64,000 nt of DNA, taken from assembly GCF_002210435.1 (NCBI RefSeq), contig NZ_MZMV01000022.1, positions 1 through 64,000 on the forward strand. Reading direction: 5' to 3'. The translations under genes were made by a program, and so were the position numbers. The stretch comes from Micromonospora wenchangensis. Lineage in GTDB: Bacteria; Actinomycetota; Actinomycetes; Mycobacteriales; Micromonosporaceae. Of the stretch, positions 36,692-45,097 are shown in pieces. The notes beneath the pieces are model-generated. The model saw nothing but the letters and a program-made list of their open reading frames with translations, had not been told where the DNA came from and did not search any database. The stretch's first letter is position 1, and the number at the start of each line of letters is the position of its first letter.

Positions 36692-38206
36692 TTGATTGAT
36701 CTGTTGGAGCGATTCGGATCGACGATCTACTCCGACCCACACGGGTGCTATTCCCTGCTCCGCAGCGAAAGTCCTGTCCAGAACGTCGTGCTGCCGGACG
36801 GCCGACGCTGTCACCTCGTACTCGATCATGCAGGCGCGCGTTTGATGTTGTCGTCCAATTCGGTGAGCAACCAGCGCCCGGGATCCGGCGACAGTCACAT
36901 GCTCGAATCGGACGATCCTCGCCACTCGATGCTGCGGCAGACGATTGCCGGCACCTTCTCCAAGTCCGGCATCCGGGCGATGACCCCCGCGATCTCACAC
37001 ATCGTCGACCAGCAGCTCGCACTGCTCCCCGAGGACGAGGACGTGGACCTCGTGCCGACCCTCGCCCGGGTCGTTCCGGTACTGGTGACCGCCAGGCTCC
37101 TCGGCATCCTTCCCGAGGACGAGCCGCGGCTGAGCCGGTGGACGACCGAGTTTCTCGCGACCGACGACGGCGCCAGGCGAATGGCCGGCGCCCGTGCCGA
37201 ACTGACCGACTTCATCTCGCAGATCTTCGAGAAGAGACACCCGGTAGATGGCAACGGGTTGATCGGGGATCTCCTGGCCCGCCCCAGAAGGTCGGGCGTC
37301 ACGGACGACGACCTCATCGCCACCATCACCCTGTTGGTTGTCGCCGGCCACGAAGCCACCGTCAATCTGATCACCAACGCGATCTGGTGTTACCTGAGCT
37401 TCCCACACGTCGCGCAGGCGCTTGCCGCCGGCACGGCAGATGTCGACGACCTGATCGCGGAAACCCTCCGGTTCCAGCCGCCGCTGACCCTCTCGTCCAG
37501 CCGCTACCTGACACGGGACCTCGAACTGTCCGGCACAGCGTTGAAGGGCGACGGCCAACTCGTGATCGCGTCGTTCGCGTCGGCGAACCGCGACGAGGCG
37601 AAGTACGAGAACCCCGACCTGTTCCTGCTCGGGCGGCGGACCGCGGGCCACCTCGGCTTCGGCTCGGGGGCGCACCGTTGCCTGGGCGACGGGTTGGCGA
37701 TCGCCGAGGCGCGCTGCGTGGTCGGCGAGCTGATCGGGCGGTTTCCTGACATGAGTCACCGCGAGGAGACGCGATGGCGACCCAGTTGTATCAGCCGTTC
37801 CCAGCACTCGCTCGTGGTGCGACTCGACGGAGGAGCCCCTGGCAGCGGAACCGCCCGGGGGCACCAGCGAGAAAGTCGTCCGATGCAGAACAGTCCAGAA
37901 GTCACGGAGCAGATTCGGTCGATAGTCCTGGAGGTGCTGCACGACTCGGACGGTACGACAACTGAAGCCGACCTGGAACTCGACACGGATCTACGGGGGT
38001 ACCTCGGATTCGACTCCCTGTCGATCATGTATGTGCTCTCGACAGCAGAGGAGAGATTCGGCGTCACCCTGGGAGACGCCGAGCTGATGACCAGCACCAT
38101 GAGCGTCCGGGTGCTGGCGTCGTACATCGAGGCCGCGCTGGCCCGCCAGTCGACACGTACTCCGACTGTCAATCACCCGAACGCACCGGTGGGGGAGATG
38201 CTGTGA
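36692..38206 (+). CDS. Cytochrome P450 fused to a carrier protein
   Basis: A 504-residue fusion. Residues 1-397 are a bacterial P450: I-helix AGHEAT (218-223), ExxR in AETLRFQPP, and heme loop FGSGAHRCLG with Cys330. Residues 398-504 are an acyl/peptidyl carrier protein (QIRSIVLEVLHDS, then YLGFDSLS with phosphopantetheine Ser442) plus a 25-residue tail. The frame runs through without a stop, yet an ATG lies exactly at the carrier N-terminus (37883). The usual I-helix Thr is Ala222 here. The first half matches a normal free P450 length and the second a normal free carrier. It heads an operon with radical SAM, condensation-fold and AMP ligase genes; oxidation of a carrier-bound amino acid is likely. 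Confidence 0.85.
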   Translation: MIDLLERFGSTIYSDPHGCYSLLRSESPVQNVVLPDGRRCHLVLDHAGARLMLSSNSVSNQRPGSGDSHMLESDDPRHSMLRQTIAGTFSKSGIRAMTPAISHIVDQQLALLPEDEDVDLVPTLARVVPVLVTARLLGILPEDEPRLSRWTTEFLATDDGARRMAGARAELTDFISQIFEKRHPVDGNGLIGDLLARPRRSGVTDDDLIATITLLVVAGHEATVNLITNAIWCYLSFPHVAQALAAGTADVDDLIAETLRFQPPLTLSSSRYLTRDLELSGTALKGDGQLVIASFASANRDEAKYENPDLFLLGRRTAGHLGFGSGAHRCLGDGLAIAEARCVVGELIGRFPDMSHREETRWRPSCISRSQHSLVVRLDGGAPGSGTARGHQRESRPMQNSPEVTEQIRSIVLEVLHDSDGTTTEADLELDTDLRGYLGFDSLSIMYVLSTAEERFGVTLGDAELMTSTMSVRVLASYIEAALARQSTRTPTVNHPNAPVGEML

Positions 38207-39204
38207 TCGGTAAGGCCGAGATCGTGAAGATGCTCGAATCAGCCGGGGAGGAACAGGCAGCCCTCTTCGAGGAGGCCAGGGCGGCCCGCGACAAGGTCTT
38301 CGGCAGGCGGGTCGTCGTACGCGGGGTTTCGGAAGTGGCGAACATCTGTCGGGTCAACTGCAAGTTCTGCCCGATGCGTCGCGACAACACCCGCAAGATC
38401 GATCGTTTCACCGCGAGTGACGACGACCTCGTCGAGGTCGCCGGGGTCATGAAGCAGAATGGCATCAACGTGGTTTTCTTCCAGGGCGGGGAGATACCAC
38501 AGACAACCAAGATCGTCGGGCGCGCCATACCCCGGATCAAGGAGATCTTCGGCGGCGACGTGGAGATCCTGCTGAACCTCGGCATCAAGAGCAGAGCCGA
38601 GTTCGAGTACCTGAAGGAGCAGGGCGCCGACAGCTACATCATGAAATTCGAGACGAGCGATCCCGCCCTCAACCTGGAGATGCGGGAGGAGCGTCTCGAC
38701 GAGCGCCTCGACAGTATCCGGGTCCTGAAGGAACTGGGGTTCCGGGTGGGCGTCGGCGGCATCGTCGGGCTTCCGGGCCAGACTGTCGGCTCGGTAGCCG
38801 ACGACATCCTTCTCGCGCTGGAGCTGGACGTCGACATGTGCAGCTTCTCGCCGTTCATCCCGGCCCTCGACACCCCACTGACGGGTGCCGATCCGGGAAG
38901 CGCCGACATGACCCTCAACGCGATCGCGGTAAGCCGTATCTTGAATCCGGGATGGCTCATCCCATCCGTGAGCGCGTTGGCGAAGACCTCCTCCGGCAGT
39001 CAGAAGATCGGCTATCTCGCCGGCGCGAACGTCGTCACCATCAATTTCACGCCATCGGTCGAAAGCGATCGCTACCTGATCTACGGCAGAGACCGGTTCA
39101 TCGTCCGCGAGAACTACGCCTTCTCCATGCTGGAGGAAGTCGGCATGACACCCTCGAAATCCGTTTTCGTGGGGTCCGGGGCGATGGCCGACCTCCGTTC
39201 GTAG
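38203..39204 (+). CDS. Radical SAM enzyme, HydE/BioB-like
   Basis: A 333-residue radical SAM protein. The cluster motif is CRVNCKFC (Cys49, Cys53, Cys56). The body follows the HydE/PylB/BioB pattern: VVFFQGGEIPQT, LKEQGADSYIMKFETSDP, VGVGGIVGLPGQTVGS, ELDVDMCSFSPFIPALDTPL, LAGANVVTINFTPS. No second cluster motif or carrier-binding domain is visible. The start is GTG overlapping the P450-carrier stop (GTGA). HydE-like enzymes do C-S or carbon-skeleton radical chemistry on small amino-acid-derived substrates; here the substrate may be free, or loaded on the adjacent carrier (inference). Confidence 0.9.
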   Translation: MIGKAEIVKMLESAGEEQAALFEEARAARDKVFGRRVVVRGVSEVANICRVNCKFCPMRRDNTRKIDRFTASDDDLVEVAGVMKQNGINVVFFQGGEIPQTTKIVGRAIPRIKEIFGGDVEILLNLGIKSRAEFEYLKEQGADSYIMKFETSDPALNLEMREERLDERLDSIRVLKELGFRVGVGGIVGLPGQTVGSVADDILLALELDVDMCSFSPFIPALDTPLTGADPGSADMTLNAIAVSRILNPGWLIPSVSALAKTSSGSQKIGYLAGANVVTINFTPSVESDRYLIYGRDRFIVRENYAFSMLEEVGMTPSKSVFVGSGAMADLRS

Positions 39205-39238
39205 CACGCCCGACACCGCTGCAGGGAGGCCACGGCCG

Positions 39239-40591
39239 ATGAGTGAGGTGAGGTTTTCGGGTGGGCGGAACGCTTCGGGTCCACTCGTCTGGGCCCAGCA
39301 GAGTATCTGGCCCGCCATCAAACGCGACAGGCCGCACGACGGCCACCTGAACGTCAGGTTCGCGGTTCCCGCGGAACCGACGAGCCAGTATCGGGACATC
39401 GTCTCGACCGTCGCCACCGTGATGTCGGTGCACGAAGGCCTCCGCACGAGGTTCCCGCTGGCCGACGACGGCAGCACCTGCTACCAGGAGGTCAGCTCGT
39501 CCGGACGGGTAGCGCTACCCACCGTCGAACTGGCTGCGGCCGACGTGGACTCCTACCTGGAGGAGTGGAGCCAGCGGTCTTTCGACACGGCGGGGCAGTG
39601 GCCGGTCCGATTCACGTTGGCCGTTTCCGGCGGAAAGCCGCTCGCCATTCTCGGGGTGACCTCGCACCTCGTGCTCGACAAGTTCGGTGAGCGGGCGTTG
39701 GTGCAGGACATGCGCGCCCTGCTCCGCGGCGGCCACGTGTGGTCGGGCAGCGGCAGGATCACCGGGGTCGGCCGGGCGGAGCACGAGGCGGGCGAACGCC
39801 TCACGGCGATCTCCGAGCGGGCGGTGTCGCGTTGGCGGAGCCTTCTCGAGTCGCACGAGACCAGGATGTTTCCGGTGAAGCTGACCAACCGCGCGGTGCT
39901 CGGTAGTGCGATGTTGGTCAGTCCGGCCGCAACCGCCGCCGCGGACCACATCGCCGCGAAGCTCCGGGTCAGTTCGGCGAGTGTGTTCATGGCCGCGACC
40001 GCCGTACTCGTCTCCGTCCTCTCCGAACGAGAGCAGGTGGTGATGCAGAGCATGCTGTCCAACCGGTTCTCCCCCTCGGAGATGGCATTCGTCGGCAACA
40101 TCGCGCAGCCCTGGGGGCTGCCGGTCGAGGTCGGGGAGAAGAGCTTCGAGGACATCGCGAACGCGGTCTACCAGGGTTCGTTGAGCGCCTACCGGATGAG
40201 CCGGTTCAACCCGCACGTCTGCAACAGCATGCGCCAGGAGCTACAGGTTGCCAGGGGTCTCGACGAACTCCCCTGGTTCGACAGCTTCCACAACGACACC
40301 CGGTCACTGCGACTACGGAAGGCCGCCGGTCCGTCGAGAGCTGCCCGCAAGCTCACCCGAGGTAAGGACCTGTTACGACACGGCAGCAAACTGTACGTGG
40401 AGATCCGCGAGGTCGACGACTGCGCCGAGATCTTCGTGGTCGCGAACTCGGGCCACCTGCCGGTGGGCGATCCCGGTACGCTCGCCGTCTCCATCGAGTC
40501 GATGCTGTCCCGGGTGCTCGCGTCGGATTCCGGCACAGCCGCCCGGCAACTTGTGACGCTGGCGTTGGCCGAGGCCGGTGAACGGGAGTGA
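39239..40591 (+). CDS. Free-standing condensation-fold protein
   Basis: A 450-residue protein of the chloramphenicol-acetyltransferase/condensation fold. The catalytic motif HHxxxDG appears as SHLVLDK (His143, Asp147), so the second His and the Asp are kept while the first His and Gly are changed. Other features are an N-terminal helix region (VMSVHEGLRTRF) equivalent to C-domain core 1-2, and QSMLSNRFSPSEMAFVGNIAQP equivalent to the later NRF/VG core. It lies 34 bases after the radical SAM gene and overlaps the AMP ligase. It probably transfers the carrier-bound acyl group to an unknown nucleophile. Confidence 0.8.
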   Translation: MSEVRFSGGRNASGPLVWAQQSIWPAIKRDRPHDGHLNVRFAVPAEPTSQYRDIVSTVATVMSVHEGLRTRFPLADDGSTCYQEVSSSGRVALPTVELAAADVDSYLEEWSQRSFDTAGQWPVRFTLAVSGGKPLAILGVTSHLVLDKFGERALVQDMRALLRGGHVWSGSGRITGVGRAEHEAGERLTAISERAVSRWRSLLESHETRMFPVKLTNRAVLGSAMLVSPAATAAADHIAAKLRVSSASVFMAATAVLVSVLSEREQVVMQSMLSNRFSPSEMAFVGNIAQPWGLPVEVGEKSFEDIANAVYQGSLSAYRMSRFNPHVCNSMRQELQVARGLDELPWFDSFHNDTRSLRLRKAAGPSRAARKLTRGKDLLRHGSKLYVEIREVDDCAEIFVVANSGHLPVGDPGTLAVSIESMLSRVLASDSGTAARQLVTLALAEAGERE

Positions 40592-41934
40592 CCCTCTCGC
40601 GGATCCTGTCGGCCGCCGGGGACTCCCCGGTGCTGTTCGAGGACGGCAGGTGGTGGTCGGGCAGCGAGCTGCTGACGGCCGGACTGACGCTGGCCGGCCG
40701 ACTCGCCGGCCCGACGGCAATCGTCGCCAGGTGCTCGAAGGCCGCATCGGTCGTCGCCGCGGCCGTCTGCGCGGAGGCCGCCACCGTCAACGTCACCTAC
40801 CTGGACCCCAGTTTGGATCATGCCAGCCTGGGCATCCGGGCCGCGTCGGGCTATCCACGGGACCGGTGCGGCAGCGACGGACCGGCGGATGCGGGGTGGC
40901 TCCTGGAGGAGCGCGCCACCGCCGTTTCGCCGCTCGTGGCGCCACTGGGGGAACCCTCGTACAGCTTCATGTCGTCCGGCTCGACCGCGACGCCGAACCG
41001 GATCGTCCGGAGCGTACGAGCCACCTCGGTGGACAGCCCGCGGATCGCCGACGCCGTCTACCAGGGGCATGACGGCGTGGTACTGGCCGCCCCGTGCTTC
41101 CACCTCTACGGATTCAGCCACCTCGTGGCCGCGTTGGGACGTGGGCTCCGGGTGTGGGCGGTCACGCCCAGTGCGAGCCTGTCGGTGATCGCTGCCGCGG
41201 TCGACCGACCCGAGGTCCAGGTGTTCACCGGCCTTCCCTTCCACCTGGATCTCGTCCTCCGGTCGAGCAGCACAGGCGTCTTCTCCGGACTGTCCGCGCT
41301 GCTGTCGTCGGCAGGCAGGCTGAGCAGATCGGTGATCGACCAGGCGCTGGCCGCCGCCCTGCCCCTGTACAACATCTACGGCTCCACCGAGACCGGAACC
41401 CTGGCCATCGGTGACGCACGGTCGGTCCCGGACCCGTTCGGCTACGTCGGCCAGCCCCTGCCCGGGGTCGAGATCCGGTTGACCCGGAGCGCCGACTCCG
41501 ACGAGGGTCCACTACACATCCGGACCGACGGACTGGCCGAGGGGATCATTCGGGACGGCGACTACCTCCCCGGACTGACGGTCGACGGATGGTTCCCCAC
41601 GACCGACATCGGGCGGATGGGCCCGAAGGGTCTCTGGCTCGTCGGTCGGCAGGCCGAGTTCCTGAAGGTCGCGGGGGCCCGGGTGAGTTGCGCGCGCATC
41701 CGTGAGGTCCTGCTCCGGTGCCCGGGCGTGCACGATGCGGAGGTCTTCGGGGTGGAGGACAAGGTCCGGGGCGAGGTGCCGGCGTGTCGGGTCGTGCTGG
41801 AGCCGGGAACGTCCGTCGGACACCTGCACGGATGGTGCGCCGCCGAGCTGAACCCGATCGAGGTGCCGCGATCCATCGAGCCGGTCGACCACATCCCGCG
41901 GTCCGCCACTGGAAAGATCATGCGTTGGTTGTGA
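40588..41934 (+). CDS. AMP-dependent ligase (stand-alone adenylation protein)
   Basis: A 448-residue ANL-superfamily adenylation enzyme. A3 is SFMSSGSTATPNRIV, with the usual PKG replaced by PNR; A5 is YNIYGSTETGTLAIG; A7 is WFPTTDIGRM; A8 is GRQAEFLKVAGARVSCARI; and the C-terminal Lys is in SATGKIMRW. It is shorter than NRPS A domains and closer to acyl or aryl ligases. Start GTG overlapping the upstream stop by 4. It most likely loads the carrier domain of the P450 fusion. The substrate was not predicted. Confidence 0.85.
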   Translation: MTLSRILSAAGDSPVLFEDGRWWSGSELLTAGLTLAGRLAGPTAIVARCSKAASVVAAAVCAEAATVNVTYLDPSLDHASLGIRAASGYPRDRCGSDGPADAGWLLEERATAVSPLVAPLGEPSYSFMSSGSTATPNRIVRSVRATSVDSPRIADAVYQGHDGVVLAAPCFHLYGFSHLVAALGRGLRVWAVTPSASLSVIAAAVDRPEVQVFTGLPFHLDLVLRSSSTGVFSGLSALLSSAGRLSRSVIDQALAAALPLYNIYGSTETGTLAIGDARSVPDPFGYVGQPLPGVEIRLTRSADSDEGPLHIRTDGLAEGIIRDGDYLPGLTVDGWFPTTDIGRMGPKGLWLVGRQAEFLKVAGARVSCARIREVLLRCPGVHDAEVFGVEDKVRGEVPACRVVLEPGTSVGHLHGWCAAELNPIEVPRSIEPVDHIPRSATGKIMRWL

Positions 41935-42205
41935 GCGGACAGCCCCCCGCGCGCCGCATGCGGTTGCCGCGCAACGCGACGGCGGCAGGGGACTTTTCGT
42001 GGTTCGAGCGAAAGTCCGCCCTGGCTCGACAGAAGGTATGGACAGGGGGATCGAAAAAGCTTAATGTCTTCGCCATCACGGAAGTGTTTCGGCGAGGTGA
42101 ACCGGCGGCGCGGTGATCCATCGACCCCCTCCCCCGCTACGGCATCCGGCGCGACGGCGCGCGCCCCGCCCTGGCATTCGAACGTCAGGAAGGGACGGAC
42201 AGCCA

Positions 42206-45046
42206 GTGTCCTCACACCATGGCGCGTTCGGCCGGCGAACGGCGTCGGTCAGCTCCGCACTACTGCTGGTGGCCGCCGCCGGGCTGGTCGCCCTGGGCAG
42301 CCCGACCCCAGCCCAGGCCCACACCATCAACCCCGCCGACTTCCAGCAGGTCACCCTCGCCAAGGGCGAACCCGAGGTCGGCGAGCCGATGACCATCGCC
42401 GTGCTGCCCGACCGGTCGGTGCTGCACACCGCCCGCAACGGCACACTGCGGCGCACCGACGCGGCAGGCACCACCACCGTGGTGGGCACGGTCCCCGTCT
42501 ACACCCACGACGAGGAGGGCCTGCAGGGCGTCGGGGTGGACCCGAACTTCACCACCAACCGGCACGTCTACCTGTACTACGCCCCGCCGCTGTCCACCCC
42601 CGCCGGGGACGCCCCGGCCACCGGCACGGACTTCTCCGCCTGGCAGGGCGTGAACCGGCTGTCCCGGTTCACCCTCAACGCCAACTGGACGCTGAACACG
42701 TCCAGCCAGGTCAACATCCTGGACGTGCCGGCCGACCGGGGCATCTGCTGCCACGTCGGCGGGGACATCGACTTCGACGCGGCCGGGAACCTGTACCTGT
42801 CGACAGGCGACGACAGCAACCCGTTCGACTCCGCCGGCTACTCGCCCATCGACGAACGGACCAACCGCAACCCCGCGTACGACGCGCAGCGCAGCGCGGC
42901 CAACACCAACGACCTGCGCGGCAAGATCCTGCGGATCAGGGTGAACGCGGACGGCAGCTACTCGATCCCGGCCGGGAACATGTTCGCCCCCGGCACCGCG
43001 CGGACCCGCCCGGAGATCTACGCGATGGGGTTCCGCAACCCGTTCCGGATGAGCGTGGACAAGGCCACCGGGGTGGTCTACGTCGGCGACTACGGCCCGG
43101 ACGCCGGTACCACCGGCACGCGCGGCCCCAGCGGGCAGGTCGAGTTCAACCGGGTGACCGGGCCGGGCAACTACGGCTGGCCGTACTGCACCGGCACCAA
43201 CACGGCCGCCGAGACGTACGCGGAGTGGGACTTCGCCGCCGGCACCGCCGGTGCCAAGTACAACTGCGCCGGCGGCCCGGCCAACAACTCGTTCCGCAAC
43301 ACCGGCCTGCCCACCCTGCCCGCGGCACAGCCGGCCTGGATCCGGTACGCCGGCGACGCCGGCAGCCCAACGGAGTTCGGTGGCGGCTCCGAGTCGCCGA
43401 TGGCCGGTCCGGTCTACCGGTACAGCGCGTCGAACCCGTCCACCACGAAGTTCCCGCAGTCCTTCGACGGCCAGTTCTTCGCCACCGAACTGGGCCGGGG
43501 CTGGATCAAGCCCATCCACGTCAACGCCGACGGCTCCCGGGGCGCCATCGACGCGTCGTTCCCCTGGAACGGCAAGCAGGTCATGGACTCCGCGTTCGGT
43601 CCGGACGGCGCGCTGTACGTCCTCGACTACGGCACCGGCTACTTCAACGGTGACGCCAACTCGGCGCTGTACCGGTACGACTACGTCGCCGGTGGCAACC
43701 GCGCGCCGACCGCCGCCGCAACTGCCGACAAGACCTCCGGGGCGGCACCGCTGACGGTGAACTTCTCGTCGGCCGGGTCGTCGGACCCGGAGGGCGGCGC
43801 GCTCACCTACTCGTGGGCGTTCGGTGACGGAACCACCTCCACGGCGGCGAACCCCAGCAAGACGTTCACCGCCAACGGCACCTACAACGTCACCCTGACC
43901 GTCCGGGACCCGCAGGGCGCGACCGGTACCGCGAGCGTGCAGATCGGCGTCGGCAACACCGCCCCGACCGTCACCATCACCGGCCCGGCGAACGGCTCGC
44001 TGTTCTCCTACGGCGACACGGTGCCGTTCAGCATCACCGTCACCGACCCGGAGGACGGCACCATCGACTGCGCCAGGGTCAAGATGACCTACGTGCTCGG
44101 CCACGACCAGCACGGCCACCAGATCACCGCGAAGAGCGGCTGCTCCGGCACGATCACCATCCCGGTCGACGGTGAGCACGACGACGCGGCGAACATCTTC
44201 GCGATCTTCGACGCCGAGTACACCGACGCCGGTGGGCTGACCACCCACAAGCAGCACACCCTCCAGCCACGCAAGCGCCAGGCCGAGCACTTCAAGACCT
44301 CGTCCGGGATCACCGTCTACGACAAGACCCCCGCCGAGGGCGGCAAGACCGTCGGTAGCATCGACAACGGCGACTGGATCGCGTTCGAGCCGTACCGCCT
44401 CGACAAGGCCACCTCGTTCAGCGCCCGGGTCTCGTCCAACGGTGTCGGCGGCACCCTCCAGGTGCGGACCGGTTCACCCACCGGCACCGTGCTGGGCCAG
44501 GCGACCGTCCCGGTCACCGGCGGCTGGGAGACCTTCACCACCGTCACCGGCACCCTCTCCGGCGCACCGGCCAGCACCGGCACGCTCTACCTCACCTTCG
44601 CCGGGGGCACCGGGGCGTTGTTCGACCTCGACACGTTCACGTTCGTCACCGGCGGCACCACCGCGGGCACCGGGCCGATCGTCGGGCTCGGCGGCAAGTG
44701 CCTCGACGTCCGCAACGCCGCCACCGCCGACGGTACGCAGATCCAGATCTACACCTGCAACGGCACCGCCGCCCAGACCTGGACGGTCACCCCGAACAGC
44801 ACCGTCAAGGCGCTCGGCAAATGCCTGGACGTCTCCGGCGGCGGCACCGCCGACGGCACGAAGATCCAACTGTGGACGTGCAACGGCAGCGGAGCCCAGA
44901 ACTGGTCCGCACAGGCCGACGGCACCCTGCGCAACCCCCAGTCCGGCAAGTGCCTCGACGTGTCCGACAACAGCGCCACCGACGGCCAGGCCGTCCACCT
45001 CTGGACCTGCCTGGCCGCCGCCAACCAGAAGTGGACCCTGCCGTGA
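42206..45046 (+). CDS. Secreted PQQ-type sugar dehydrogenase with PKD, CBM6 and ricin-B domains
   Basis: A 946-residue exported protein. GTG 42206 is chosen because AGGAAGGGA lies upstream and the signal peptide (SALLLVAAAGLVALGSPTPAQA) then sits at the N-terminus. Residues about 40-495 form a glucose/sorbosone-dehydrogenase beta-propeller (DEEGLQGVGVDPNF, GDIDFDAAGNLYLSTGDD, MGFRNPFRMSVD, WPYCTG). A PKD domain (YSWAFGDGTTSTAANPSKTF) and a linker follow, then a CBM6-like module (AEHFKTSSG, GDWIAFEPY) and a ricin-B lectin with QxW repeats. It likely oxidises sugars while bound to polysaccharide, and pairs with the next gene, which shares the CBM6-ricin C-terminus. Confidence 0.9.
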   Translation: MSSHHGAFGRRTASVSSALLLVAAAGLVALGSPTPAQAHTINPADFQQVTLAKGEPEVGEPMTIAVLPDRSVLHTARNGTLRRTDAAGTTTVVGTVPVYTHDEEGLQGVGVDPNFTTNRHVYLYYAPPLSTPAGDAPATGTDFSAWQGVNRLSRFTLNANWTLNTSSQVNILDVPADRGICCHVGGDIDFDAAGNLYLSTGDDSNPFDSAGYSPIDERTNRNPAYDAQRSAANTNDLRGKILRIRVNADGSYSIPAGNMFAPGTARTRPEIYAMGFRNPFRMSVDKATGVVYVGDYGPDAGTTGTRGPSGQVEFNRVTGPGNYGWPYCTGTNTAAETYAEWDFAAGTAGAKYNCAGGPANNSFRNTGLPTLPAAQPAWIRYAGDAGSPTEFGGGSESPMAGPVYRYSASNPSTTKFPQSFDGQFFATELGRGWIKPIHVNADGSRGAIDASFPWNGKQVMDSAFGPDGALYVLDYGTGYFNGDANSALYRYDYVAGGNRAPTAAATADKTSGAAPLTVNFSSAGSSDPEGGALTYSWAFGDGTTSTAANPSKTFTANGTYNVTLTVRDPQGATGTASVQIGVGNTAPTVTITGPANGSLFSYGDTVPFSITVTDPEDGTIDCARVKMTYVLGHDQHGHQITAKSGCSGTITIPVDGEHDDAANIFAIFDAEYTDAGGLTTHKQHTLQPRKRQAEHFKTSSGITVYDKTPAEGGKTVGSIDNGDWIAFEPYRLDKATSFSARVSSNGVGGTLQVRTGSPTGTVLGQATVPVTGGWETFTTVTGTLSGAPASTGTLYLTFAGGTGALFDLDTFTFVTGGTTAGTGPIVGLGGKCLDVRNAATADGTQIQIYTCNGTAAQTWTVTPNSTVKALGKCLDVSGGGTADGTKIQLWTCNGSGAQNWSAQADGTLRNPQSGKCLDVSDNSATDGQAVHLWTCLAAANQKWTLP
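44669..45046 (+). repeat. Ricin-B copy 1 of a 378-base repeat
   Basis: Encodes the ricin-B lectin C-terminus. It is collinear and near-identical over 378 bases to 46826-47203, with only scattered, mostly synonymous differences, which indicates recent duplication or gene conversion. Confidence 0.85.
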
Positions 45047-45097
45047 CCCGGCAAGCGGGGCACCCGGCACCCTCCTCCACCCGTTCGGGAGAGTGAC

